NCBI GenBank assembly: GCA_963797265.1
Contig: CAWCOY010000003.1
Location: forward strand, 744,001 to 808,000
Direction: 5' to 3'
DNA length: 64,000 nt
DNA from: DASUPK01 sp963797265
GTDB taxonomy: Bacteria; Actinomycetota; Thermoleophilia; Solirubrobacterales; 70-9
Shown here: positions 1-7,993 of the stretch, piece by piece
Position numbering within the stretch: the first letter of the stretch is position 1
Layout: every line of letters starts with the position of its first letter
The notes under the pieces: generated by a model
The model's input: only the letters and a program-made list of their open reading frames with translations
Databases searched by the model: none
What the model was told of the DNA's origin: nothing
Translations under genes and position numbers: made by a program

Positions 1-172
1 TTCGCGTCATAATCCGTCCGCGGTTTGCCCTGGCTGGGCAATACGTTTCGCTGAGCGTGGGGATGCGGCGTGAGCTCATCGGCTTCCGCGGCAAGCAGAT
101 ACGTGGAGGGCTGGACCGGTCGGTCTGGCTCCCGGTAAATCCGCAGCCCCACCGCTACCGATTGGAGGAGCC
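1..172. other. Left-edge sequence without a supported gene
   Basis: No reading frame with family character was recognised here. The stretch ends in a purine-rich GGAGGAG (164-170) that serves as ribosome binding site for the gene starting at 173. Short open frames in it have no recognisable motifs. Confidence 0.4.
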
Positions 173-718
173 GTGCCGGAGGACCTGTTCAGACCGCCAC
201 TCGGCGAGCCACATCACCATGCCTACGTCGTCGACGACATCGAGGCGATCGTGAAGCGGCTGGCCGAGCAGCTCGGGGCAGGTCCGTTCTTTCTGGTCGA
301 GGACGTGCCACTGGAGAACGTCCTATCGCGCGGCGCGCCGGCAGAGTTCGTTCACGATTCTGCGTTCGGCTTCTGCGGCGGCGGCGCAATCGAGCTGATC
401 GAACCGAGCCGCTTGACGCCAGACCGCGTCGAGGAGAGATTCGCCGGCGTGCGGCCGAGAATCCACCACGTCGGCTACGTGGTGCCCGCGGAGTCGGCCC
501 GGAAGCTCCGCGGCGAACTCGATGAGCGGAATCTGTCCGAGTACCTCGCCGCCGAGCTCGGCGACCTCGACATGACCCTCCATGACGCGTCGGCCTTGCT
601 CGGCCACGACATCGAGATTCATGTCGACAACGACGGCCTGCGCGAGTTCTTCGGAATGGTTCGCGATGGCGCTGAAGGTTGGGACGGCTCTACACCGCTG
701 CGACCTGCTCCGAGCTGA
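173..718 (+). CDS. VOC-fold (glyoxalase-like) protein
   Basis: A 181-residue protein of the vicinal oxygen chelate superfamily. The N-terminal beta-alpha module begins PPLGEPHHHAYVVDDIEAIV (about residues 8-27), with the typical histidine on the first strand. A second module begins around residue 97 with IHHVGYVV and ends with a strand carrying HDIEIHVDN, where the last metal-binding acid normally sits. The length fits the Glyoxalase_4/methylmalonyl-CoA-epimerase-like group. The start is GTG at 173, directly behind GGAGGAG, a rather short spacing. Substrate unknown. Two further VOC genes in this window belong to aromatic catabolism, but this one is on the opposite strand from the large catabolic operon beside it, so a shared role is only a guess. 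Confidence 0.7.
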   Translation: MPEDLFRPPLGEPHHHAYVVDDIEAIVKRLAEQLGAGPFFLVEDVPLENVLSRGAPAEFVHDSAFGFCGGGAIELIEPSRLTPDRVEERFAGVRPRIHHVGYVVPAESARKLRGELDERNLSEYLAAELGDLDMTLHDASALLGHDIEIHVDNDGLREFFGMVRDGAEGWDGSTPLRPAPS

Positions 719-753
719 TCCGCCGTGTCGTCCGAAGTGACTACGCGACGGAT

Positions 754-1112
754 ATGACGAACGCTGGGGTCACCGACCTGATCGACCCGCTCCCCTCCCG
801 CGTCCGGTGGGGTTCGTGTGGGACGGCGGCGAGGGGGTCTCGATGTACAGCCAACCGGGCGCGCGCGTGCGCAACATCGCCGCCAACCCGAAGGTCACGC
901 TGAACTTCGATGGCGACGGCCGCGGCGGCAACATCGTCGTCCTCGCGGGCACCGCGCGGGTCGACCCGGACGCTCCGGCTGCGGACGCGAATCCCGCCTG
1001 GCTCGAGAAGTACGCCGCTCAGATCGAGCTCTTCGGGATGACGATGGCCTCGTACGCCGCGCGCTTCAGTGTCCCGGTCCGGATCCGCCTCACGCGCCTC
1101 GACGGACGCTGA
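754..1112 (+). pseudogene. Broken PPOX-class F420/flavin-dependent oxidoreductase
   Basis: The frame from 807 encodes the C-terminal three quarters of a PPOX-class split-barrel protein of the Rv3369-like group: VGFVWDGGEGVSMYSQPG, then RNIAANPKVTLNFDGDGRGG, then SVPVRIRLTRLDGR at the end. The usual N-terminal 30 or so residues (first helix plus the L-x-T-V strand) are missing. A different frame starting ATG at 754 reads MTNAGVTDLIDP, which resembles the usual N-terminus of this family. The simplest reading is an internal deletion with frame change around 795-805, removing about 25-30 codons. A shortened protein from GTG 807 (101 residues) remains possible but would lack part of the flavin-binding barrel. 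Confidence 0.6.
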
Positions 1113-1116
1113 AGCC

Positions 1117-3090
1117 TCACCGGGCCGGGGCCAGCGTCGCCCGCGCCGCCGCGTAGACCTCGTCGGCGCCGGGCAGGTAGGCGTCCTCGAGCTGCGGGCT
1201 GAGCGGGACCGGCGTGAAGGGTGCGCCGACGCGCTCGATCGGGGCGTCGAGGTCGTCGAAGGCGGCGGACTGGACCTCGGCCGAGATCTCGGCGCCGAAG
1301 CCGCCGTGCTCGACGGCCTCGTGGGCGATGACGAGGCGATTGGTGCGTCGCACAGAGTCGACGATCGTCTCGAGGTCGAGCGGGAGGAGGGTGCGAGGGT
1401 CGATCACCTCGGCTTCGGTGCCCTCGGAGGCGAGTCGCTCGGCGGCGGCCAGGGATTCGCCGACGAGCCGGGAGAGGGCGACGATGGTCAGGTCCGTGCC
1501 AGGCCGCACGACTTCGGCGCGGCCGATCGGGATGGGCTTGGCGCCGTCGGGCACCTCCTCCTTGCGGAAGTAGAGCGTCTTGTTCTCGATGAAGACGACG
1601 GGGTTTGGGTCCGCGATCGCACTCGCGAGCAAGCCGGCGGCGCCGGCGGCGCCGGAGGGCATCACGACCTTGAGGCCGGGAATGTGGGTGAGCCACGCCT
1701 CAAGGCTCTGGGAGTGCTGGGCCGCGCCGCGCGTCCCGGCGCCGCCCTGCGTGCGCAGGACCATCGGGACCCGCAGCTGCCCGCCCGACATGAAGTGGGC
1801 CTTGGCGGCGGCGTTGACGAGCTGGTCGAGGGCGAGGGTGAGGAAGTCGATGAACATGATCTCCAGCACCGGCCGCTTGCCGGACTGCGCGGCACCGATC
1901 GCGACGCCGCAGATCGCCGCCTCGCTGATCGGGGTGTTGAGGACGCGCTCGGTGCCGAACTCCTCGGCCAGCCCCGCGGTCACCGTGTAGGGGCCGCCCT
2001 CGGCGACGTCCTCGCCGATCACCAGGACGCCTTCGTCGGCCCGCATCGCCTCGGCCAGCGTGGCGTTGACCGCCTTGACGAAGGTGGTCTCCCCGCCGGC
2101 CAGGCTCAGGTCGGGTGTCGCCGTGCCCGGGGAGTAGACGAGAGCCTCCGCGATCTTGGGCTCGGGGAACGGACTCTGCCGCCCGAACTCCACGGCGGCC
2201 TCGACCTGATCGCGCGCTTCGGATTCGACCTCCGCGGCACGCTCCTCGTCGAACCAGCCCGCCTCGGCCCCGGCCCGCTGGAAGCGCAGGATCGGGTCCT
2301 TCTGCTGCCACTCCTCGTCGGCGAGCGCCTCGCGGTACTGGGCGGGGTCGCCCTCGTAGTGGCCGCGCAGCCGGTGCGTCAGGCACTCGAGCAGCAGCGG
2401 CCCTTCGCCCCTGCGCGCCACTGCCAGAAACTCGCCGAACGCCTCCCAGACGGCGCCGAGGTCGTTGCCATCGACGGTTTCACGGGTGAGCTCGTACGGG
2501 GCGACGACGTCCGAGACTCGCTCCACGTTGGTGTGCGCCGAGCGCGGGGTGAACTCAGCGAAACCGTTGTTCTCGCAAACCAGGATCAGCGGCAGGCCCC
2601 AGAGCGTGGCCAGGTTGACGGTCTCGTTGAAGTGGCCGGCCTGCACGGCGCCGTCGCCGAAGAAGACGACGGTCGCCTGATCGCCGCCGTCGAGACGGTT
2701 GGCCAGAGCGGTGCCGAGGGCGATCGGGACGTTGCCGCCGACGACGCCGGTCGCGCCCATCAGCCCGTGCTCGACGTCGACGAGGTGCATCGATCCGCCG
2801 ACCCCGTGGCAGAGGCCGTCCGCGCGGCCCATCAGCTCGGCCATCACCCGGTCCATCGGCGCGCCATTGGCGATCGCGTGGCCGTGGGCGCGATGACCGG
2901 AGTAGACGGAGTCCTCGTCGCGCAGTTGCCCGCAGACGCCGGCGGCGACGGCCTCCTGGCCGACGCTCAGGTGGATCAGCCCGTAGACCTCGTCCGTCCG
3001 CTTGAGCTGCCCGGCTCGTTCCTCGAACACGCGGATCCGCCACATCGTCCGCAGCAGATCGAGGGCGCTCTCGCCCTCAAGCGGCGTCAC
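1117..3090 (-). CDS. Fused 2-oxoacid dehydrogenase E1 alpha-beta subunit
   Basis: A 657-residue thiamine-diphosphate enzyme in which both E1 subunits lie in one chain. Residues 1 to about 315 are E1-alpha, with the TPP motif GDG at 145-147 closing in NN at 174-175. After a short linker, residues about 333-657 are E1-beta, with the catalytic-loop histidine in GAAQHSQS (459). Family members decarboxylate a 2-oxoacid (pyruvate, acetoin-type or branched-chain) and pass the acyl group to lipoyl-E2. GTG at 3090 overlaps the TGA of the upstream isomerase gene by 4 bp, which fixes the start; in-frame sequence further upstream is out-of-frame coding for that neighbour. It is the last gene of the minus-strand operon. 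No E2 or E3 gene is visible, so the true acceptor and substrate are unknown. Confidence 0.88.
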   Translation of the reverse strand: MTPLEGESALDLLRTMWRIRVFEERAGQLKRTDEVYGLIHLSVGQEAVAAGVCGQLRDEDSVYSGHRAHGHAIANGAPMDRVMAELMGRADGLCHGVGGSMHLVDVEHGLMGATGVVGGNVPIALGTALANRLDGGDQATVVFFGDGAVQAGHFNETVNLATLWGLPLILVCENNGFAEFTPRSAHTNVERVSDVVAPYELTRETVDGNDLGAVWEAFGEFLAVARRGEGPLLLECLTHRLRGHYEGDPAQYREALADEEWQQKDPILRFQRAGAEAGWFDEERAAEVESEARDQVEAAVEFGRQSPFPEPKIAEALVYSPGTATPDLSLAGGETTFVKAVNATLAEAMRADEGVLVIGEDVAEGGPYTVTAGLAEEFGTERVLNTPISEAAICGVAIGAAQSGKRPVLEIMFIDFLTLALDQLVNAAAKAHFMSGGQLRVPMVLRTQGGAGTRGAAQHSQSLEAWLTHIPGLKVVMPSGAAGAAGLLASAIADPNPVVFIENKTLYFRKEEVPDGAKPIPIGRAEVVRPGTDLTIVALSRLVGESLAAAERLASEGTEAEVIDPRTLLPLDLETIVDSVRRTNRLVIAHEAVEHGGFGAEISAEVQSAAFDDLDAPIERVGAPFTPVPLSPQLEDAYLPGADEVYAAARATLAPAR

Positions 3091-3965
3091 GCAGCGACGG
3101 GCTGGAACTGCGACATGGCCGCCTCGAATGCGTGTCGGTACATCTCGTCGATCGGCTCCGCCCGGAGCTCGTCCGAGAGCACCTCGATCCCCCAGGCGTC
3201 GTCGTAGCCCATCTCCCGCGCGGCCCGGATGTACCCGCGGATGTCGAACTCTCCCTCGCCCGGCAGCTTGCGGAACCTGGTGGTCTCCTCGATCCGGTCC
3301 TCCATCCACTCCTTGTTGCCGTCGCTGAGCTCGACCCAGGTCAGGTATTCGAGCGGGATCCGCTTCAGGTCGTCCGGCGCGATGTCGAGCTTCGCCATGT
3401 GCCAGGTGTCGATCACCAGGCCCCCGTTCTTGGCGCCCGCCCCCTCGACCACGGCCAGCGCGGCATCGAGGCTGTCGACGTTGACGTCGAATGGCATGAA
3501 CTCGTAGGCGATCACCGCGTCGGTGACCTCCGCCGCGTCGGCACAGAGCTCCGCGTAGCGCTCGGTGAGCTTGTCGAGCTCGCAGGGGACGCCCGGGATG
3601 TTCCCGACCTTGACGTGATGGGCGCCGAGAGCTGCGGCCCCCTCCAGGAGCAGCTTCTTCATCTCGTCCGACTCCTTGCGTCCCTCGGTCCCCTCGTCCT
3701 CGAGGAAGCCCCAGATGAACTCCAGCTCGAGGTAGCGCAGGCCGTTGTCATCGAGGAGCTTCTTGATGTCCTCATGGCTGCGGGTCTCGAGGATGTGCGC
3801 GAGGTCGGCGTGCCAGATGCCGATCCCCTTCATCTCGGCCTTGGCGGCCTCCCCGCAGCGGTCGGCGAAGTCGAAGTTGCTCCACTCCTGCCCTACGTGC
3901 GGCTGCGTCGGCCCGGCGGTCGTCCAGTAGGCGCCCATCAGCTCGACGCCGGTGTCAGTTGCCAT
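3087..3965 (-). CDS. Sugar-phosphate isomerase/epimerase-like TIM-barrel protein
   Basis: A 292-residue protein of the xylose-isomerase-like TIM-barrel (AP endonuclease 2) family. The expected metal-site residues are seen on successive strands: E155 in AYEFMPF, D186 and H189 in VIDTWHM, and E261 in WGIEVLSDE. Family members include IolE, IolH, hydroxypyruvate isomerase and dehydroshikimate dehydratase (QuiC/AsbF). The last makes protocatechuate, which would suit this island, but nothing in the sequence proves it. It starts ATG 3965, four bases past the VOC gene stop, and overlaps the fused E1 gene by 4 bp, so it is translationally coupled to both. Inferred role: an isomerase or dehydratase in the pathway served by the Liv importer. 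Confidence 0.78.
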   Translation of the reverse strand: MATDTGVELMGAYWTTAGPTQPHVGQEWSNFDFADRCGEAAKAEMKGIGIWHADLAHILETRSHEDIKKLLDDNGLRYLELEFIWGFLEDEGTEGRKESDEMKKLLLEGAAALGAHHVKVGNIPGVPCELDKLTERYAELCADAAEVTDAVIAYEFMPFDVNVDSLDAALAVVEGAGAKNGGLVIDTWHMAKLDIAPDDLKRIPLEYLTWVELSDGNKEWMEDRIEETTRFRKLPGEGEFDIRGYIRAAREMGYDDAWGIEVLSDELRAEPIDEMYRHAFEAAMSQFQPVAA

Positions 3966-3968
3966 CCG

Positions 3969-4394
3969 TCACTCCTCCTTGCCGCCCTCTGCGGGCATCA
4001 CGTTGATCTCGATCTTGACCCCGTTGGGGTCCTCGAAGAACAGCTGGCGCATCCCGATCCCGGGCACCTCGTTGTGCTTCACCTCGACCCCGCTGCGCTC
4101 CAGGCGCGCCACCGCCTCATCGTGGTCGTCCCCGGAGAAGGCGAGGTGGTCGAGTGCCCCGGTGCCCTCGGCGGGCGGGGGGGCGGGCATCCCCGCGCCG
4201 CGCGAGTGCGCCGTGTAGGCGTCGCGGTCGGCGACATGGACGCAGGGGACTCCGTCGGCGTATAGCCAGTAGCCCGGGAACTCCAGCGGCGGACGCTCGC
4301 CCACCTCCAGCCCGAGGGCGTCGCGGTAGAAGTCGCGCGTGCCGTCGATGTCCTCGGTGAGCACCAGGACGTGCTCCAGCTTGGTCAGCGGCAT
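3969..4394 (-). CDS. VOC-family dioxygenase/lyase-like protein
   Basis: A 141-residue two-module VOC protein. Module one starts LEHVLVLTEDIDGTRDFYRD, with the metal histidine at residue 8. Module two contains LDHLAFSGDD, and the last strand is FFEDPNGVKIEINV, with the glutamate ligand position filled. The glyoxalase/dioxygenase group spans glyoxalase I, fosfomycin-resistance-type and ring-cleavage activities, so the reaction cannot be named. It lies between E1-beta (24-bp gap) and the isomerase gene in the same operon, which points to a catabolic step rather than antibiotic resistance. Confidence 0.72.
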   Translation of the reverse strand: MPLTKLEHVLVLTEDIDGTRDFYRDALGLEVGERPPLEFPGYWLYADGVPCVHVADRDAYTAHSRGAGMPAPPPAEGTGALDHLAFSGDDHDEAVARLERSGVEVKHNEVPGIGMRQLFFEDPNGVKIEINVMPAEGGKEE

Positions 4395-4418
4395 CTCGAC
4401 ATCACCGCCGCTCCTCGG

Positions 4419-5411
4419 CTAAGCGGCCGCGGCGGGAACTTCGCCGACGACCTGCCGTGCCGCCGAGACCAGCTTCTCGGCGTCCGGAGCGATGTAGCCC
4501 TCTTGGACCTGGTTCGCCGCAACCGGGGCGTCCATCCGCGCCACCCGGGCGACGGGAGCCTTCAGCGAGTCGAGCGCCTTCTCGCTCACCAGCGCGGCGA
4601 TCTCGGAGGCCACCCCGCAGTGCATGCGTCCCTCGTCGGCGACGATCAGCCGGCCGGTCTTGGCGACCGAGTCGAGGATCGTCTTCTCGTCGAGGGGAAC
4701 CAGCGTGCGGAGGTCGACCACCTCGGCGTTGATGCCCTCCCCGGCGAGCTCGTCCGCGGCGCCGAGCGCCACCGAGGTCATCATCGAGCAGGCGACGATG
4801 GTCACTGCGTCGCCCTCGCGCTTCACGTCGGCCTGGCCGAAGGGGATCTCGAAGTCGCCGTCGGGGACGTCGTCCTCGGCTCCGTATCCGAAGGCGTGGG
4901 TGAGCACGATCGTCGGGTTGTCCGACTTGATCGCGGTCGTCAGCAGGCCCTTGACCTCCTTGGCGCCGGAGGGGGCTGCGATCTCGATCCCGGGAAGGTT
5001 CCAGTACATCCCGAACGGGCTCTCGGAGTGCTGCGCCCCGCCACCGTGCAGAAGACCGTGGCTGATGTGCAGCGTGACCGGCACGCCGATCGTGCCGCCG
5101 GACGAGGTCCGCGCCGTCGAGATCTCATTGGCGATCGAGGAGATCGCCGGATAGGTGAATGAGGCGAGCCCGAGGTGGGCGAACATCCGGTGCCCGCACA
5201 TCGCCGCGCCGGCGGCCATCGCCGTGTAGGCGGCCTCGGAGCAGGGCGGGAAGAGGATGCGATCCCCGTACTTCTTCTGGAAGGGCTCGAACTGCATGCC
5301 CTCCGGACCGATCCCGAGCACCTCATTGCCCATCACGACGAAGTTCGGGTCCTCGTCCATGAACCTGCTCAGCACGTCGAGCATCGCGTCGGCGTAGTTC
5401 TTGGTGGGCAT
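4419..5411 (-). CDS. 2-oxoacid/acetoin dehydrogenase E1 beta subunit
   Basis: A 330-residue E1-beta protein. ATG 5411 is chosen because AAGGAGGA lies directly upstream; the longer open frame has no family similarity. It opens NYADAMLDVLSRFMDEDP and shows the TPP-pyrimidine-site glutamate region, the loop histidine in GGGAQHSES and the C-terminal transketolase domain (AEVVDLRTLVPLDEKTILDS). The segment AHLGLASFTYPAISSIANE departs from the usual D-F-x-x-x-A-x-D-Q motif, suggesting an altered substrate or partner. It follows the E1-alpha gene by 10 bp, and the two should form an alpha2-beta2 enzyme. It is a second E1 set within 4 kb of the fused one. Confidence 0.85.
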   Translation of the reverse strand: MPTKNYADAMLDVLSRFMDEDPNFVVMGNEVLGIGPEGMQFEPFQKKYGDRILFPPCSEAAYTAMAAGAAMCGHRMFAHLGLASFTYPAISSIANEISTARTSSGGTIGVPVTLHISHGLLHGGGAQHSESPFGMYWNLPGIEIAAPSGAKEVKGLLTTAIKSDNPTIVLTHAFGYGAEDDVPDGDFEIPFGQADVKREGDAVTIVACSMMTSVALGAADELAGEGINAEVVDLRTLVPLDEKTILDSVAKTGRLIVADEGRMHCGVASEIAALVSEKALDSLKAPVARVARMDAPVAANQVQEGYIAPDAEKLVSAARQVVGEVPAAAA

Positions 5412-5421
5412 CGGATCCTCC

Positions 5422-6447
5422 TTACGCGAAGACGTGTTCGAGCGCGGACTCGGGCGTGGGGCGGGGGCTGTCCATGGCGAACTCGCGCGCCTCGGCAATC
5501 CGGCCGGTCTGCTGCTCATCCATCGCCGTCAGCTCGTCCTGGCTGACGTCGCCGGACCCGAGCAGCTTCCGTGCGTAGATCAGCACCGGATCGTGGTCGC
5601 GATACCAGTCCGCGTGCTCACCGGAGATCGCGGAGTCGTCCCATGCCATCGAGATGTCGAGCTCGCCCGTGGTCAGCTCCGGCCAGAGCGGCTGGCTGCC
5701 CGCCCACCGCTCGGTCACGGCGTGGATGAAGAACGGGCCCTTGCGCGCCCGGCAGTGCTCGACAGCCTTCGTGGCCAGCTCGTTGACCGCCTCGAGATCG
5801 CGGCCGTCGACGGTCTCGACCGGGATCCCGAAGGTCTTGGGGATCGTGGTCAGATCCTTCACCGCGGAGACTGAGGTCGGGAAGCCACCGCCCGCGGAGC
5901 CCAGGGCTCCTTCGCTGTTGTTCTCGCAGACGAACAGCACCGGCAGCTCGTAGAGCGCCGCCAGGTTGAGCGACTCGTAGGCGATCCCCTCCTCGAGGGC
6001 GCCGTCGCCGAAGAGGCCGACCGCGATCGCGTCGCCGCCCTCCTGCTTGAGCGCGAAAGCCGCGCCGTTGGCGAGCGAGATGCTGCCGCCGACGATCGAG
6101 GAGGTCGAGATGAAGCCGAGGTCGGGGTCGCTCATGTGCAGCGTGCCGCCGGCGCCCTTGTTGATTCCCGTCTCGCGTCCCAGGATCTCTGCCAAAGCCT
6201 TTTTGGGGTCGGTGCCCCGGGCGATGATGTGTCCGTGGTTTCGGTGGTGGGTGGCGAGCTTGTCGCCGTCCCCGAGGGCCTCCATCAGGCCCACGCCGGT
6301 CGACTCCTGACCGATGTAGAGGTGGAAGTGGGTCATGAAGGCGTGGTCCTCGTGGAAGAGCTTGTTGACCGCCTCCTCGAAGCGCCGGATGGTCAGCATG
6401 CGCTCGAGGGCGCGCCCCCTGCGTTCCTTGTCCCAGGTCCCCGTCAT
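5422..6447 (-). CDS. 2-oxoacid/acetoin dehydrogenase E1 alpha subunit
   Basis: A 341-residue thiamine-diphosphate E1-alpha. The TPP motif begins GDG at 147-149 and closes with NN at 176-177. The phosphate-loop histidines are in HHRNHGH (67-73), and the conserved glycine-rich loop is INKGAGGTLHM. Closest in character to pyruvate/acetoin dehydrogenase alpha chains. ATG at 6447 overlaps the stop of the LivF-like gene by 4 bp. With the following beta gene it should decarboxylate a 2-oxoacid or cleave an acyloin. The nearby importer and the absence of E2/E3 genes leave the substrate open. Confidence 0.86.
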   Translation of the reverse strand: MTGTWDKERRGRALERMLTIRRFEEAVNKLFHEDHAFMTHFHLYIGQESTGVGLMEALGDGDKLATHHRNHGHIIARGTDPKKALAEILGRETGINKGAGGTLHMSDPDLGFISTSSIVGGSISLANGAAFALKQEGGDAIAVGLFGDGALEEGIAYESLNLAALYELPVLFVCENNSEGALGSAGGGFPTSVSAVKDLTTIPKTFGIPVETVDGRDLEAVNELATKAVEHCRARKGPFFIHAVTERWAGSQPLWPELTTGELDISMAWDDSAISGEHADWYRDHDPVLIYARKLLGSGDVSQDELTAMDEQQTGRIAEAREFAMDSPRPTPESALEHVFA

Positions 6448-7277
6448 CGCTTCGCCTCGCCTCCGTTGGTGGTGCTGGCTCGACTCAGGTACGCCGACTG
6501 GAGCAGCTCGGGCTTCTTCTTCAGCTCGCTCGAGGCGCCGGAGAACTCGATCTTCCCGTGGCCCATCACATAGGTGTGCTTCGCCATGCCCAGGGCGATC
6601 GTCGCGAACTGCTCGATCAACAGCACGCCGGTTCCGGATTCGGCCAGCTTCTCGATCGTCGGGATCAGGCGCTTCACGACCACTGGGGCGAGCCCGAGCG
6701 AGAGCTCGTCGATGAGGACGAACTTCGGCTTGGAGACGAGAGCCTGGGCCAAGACCACCATCTGCTGCTCTCCGCCCGACAGCGACCGTGCCGCCCGGGT
6801 ACCGAGCCGCTCCTTGAGTTCCGGGAACATCTCCAGGGCGTACTTGACGCCCGCATCGGCCTCAGCGCGAGGGAGCGAGTAGGTCGCCACTCGGAGGTTG
6901 TCCTCGACGCTGAGCTCGGGCAGCAGTCGCCGGCCCTCCGGGACGACGGCCACGCCGGCGGCCCGGATCTTCTCCGGCCGGCGCCCTGAGAGGTCATTGC
7001 CGTTCAGGCTCACCGATCCGGACTCGGGCCGCAGAACGCCACCGACCGCCAGCACCAGGCTGGACTTGCCGGCGCCGTTCGGACCAAGCAACGCGGTCAC
7101 CTCGCTCGCACCGATTCGCAGCGAGACATCGCGGACCACGGGCCGGCCGCCGCGCGCGACGGTCAGGTTCTCGAGCTTGAGGACGTCGCCCTGCTTGCCG
7201 CTCGCTGTCTTCTCGGGCGATGATTCAGCGGCGGTCTCGGTGGTCGCCGCACCCTGTGGGTCCGCGGTCTGGCTCAT
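6444..7277 (-). CDS. Branched-chain/aromatic-acid ABC importer ATPase (LivF-like)
   Basis: A 277-residue ATP-binding subunit: Walker A GPNGAGKSSL, ABC signature LSGGEQQMVV, Walker B FVLIDELSLGLAP and a switch histidine replaced by the LivF-typical LLIEQ(F). The first 40 residues are a low-complexity, charged tail before KLENLTV. ATG 7277 is chosen for GGCGGAGGAG just upstream and a 4-bp overlap with the LivG-like stop. It works with the next four genes as a HAAT-family importer. In this island the substrate is likelier an aromatic acid or other catabolite than leucine, which is an inference. Confidence 0.88.
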   Translation of the reverse strand: MSQTADPQGAATTETAAESSPEKTASGKQGDVLKLENLTVARGGRPVVRDVSLRIGASEVTALLGPNGAGKSSLVLAVGGVLRPESGSVSLNGNDLSGRRPEKIRAAGVAVVPEGRRLLPELSVEDNLRVATYSLPRAEADAGVKYALEMFPELKERLGTRAARSLSGGEQQMVVLAQALVSKPKFVLIDELSLGLAPVVVKRLIPTIEKLAESGTGVLLIEQFATIALGMAKHTYVMGHGKIEFSGASSELKKKPELLQSAYLSRASTTNGGEAKR

Positions 7278-7993
7278 ATCTCCTCCGCCCCGAGGTAGGC
7301 CCGGATCACCTGCTCGTCCCGCAGCACCTCGTCGGTCGGGCCAGACGCGATCAGCTTGCCGAAGTCGAGAACCGAGGTGAGCTCGCAGCATGCGGACACC
7401 AGGTTCATGTCGTGGTCTACGAGGATCACCAATGCTCCGATCTCCGTGGGGATCTTGCGGATCACGGAGCCCATGTGCTCGGTCTCTTCGTCGGGCAGCC
7501 CCGCCGCGGGCTCGTCGAGAAGGACGGCGCGTGGCTTACCCACCACCGCGCGAGCGATCTCGACGAGGCGACGCTCGCGCGCCCCGAGGGTCCCGACCTT
7601 CGTCTGGGGATCCAGTCCTCCGAGCCCGACGAAGTCGAGCGAGCCGAGCACATCGTCGCGCCGGGAGGAGCCGCCGTTGTTGCTGGAGTGCTCCTCGACC
7701 ATCGCGACGTTGTCGTAGAGCGAGAGCTCCTCGATCGCCTGCTCGGTCTGGAAGGTCCGGCGCAGGCCCCAGCGCGCACGGCGGAAGTCGGTCATCGCGA
7801 GCAGGTTCTGGTCGAAAGCCGTGACCGTTCCGCCCGACGGCTTGACGAATCCGCTGAGCACGTTGAAGAACGTGGTCTTGCCCGCTCCGTTTGGGCCGAT
7901 CAGGCCGCAGGTCCCGCCGGGGAAGGTCACGGTCATCTGGTCGATCGGCTTGACGCCGCCGAACCGCACCTCGAGGTTCTCGACCTTGATCAC
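7274..7993 (-). CDS. Branched-chain/aromatic-acid ABC importer ATPase (LivG-like)
   Basis: A 239-residue ATPase: Walker A GPNGAGKTTFF, Walker B AVLLDEPAAGL and switch LVDHDMNLV. The signature loop reads TLGARERRLVEIARAV, without the normal S-G-G core; LivG proteins often deviate here, but the charged version is unusual. GTG 7993 overlaps the LivM-like stop by 4 bp and sets the start; the longer frame upstream is out-of-frame coding for the permease. It is slightly shorter than typical LivG (about 255) because the C-terminal helix is brief. Confidence 0.86.
   Translation of the reverse strand: MIKVENLEVRFGGVKPIDQMTVTFPGGTCGLIGPNGAGKTTFFNVLSGFVKPSGGTVTAFDQNLLAMTDFRRARWGLRRTFQTEQAIEELSLYDNVAMVEEHSSNNGGSSRRDDVLGSLDFVGLGGLDPQTKVGTLGARERRLVEIARAVVGKPRAVLLDEPAAGLPDEETEHMGSVIRKIPTEIGALVILVDHDMNLVSACCELTSVLDFGKLIASGPTDEVLRDEQVIRAYLGAEEI

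Noticed and set aside
1069..3207. A 712-codon open frame on the plus strand opposite the fused E1 gene
   Set aside because: It has no recognisable motif and overlaps completely a gene with full ThDP-enzyme features; it is a GC-skew shadow frame.
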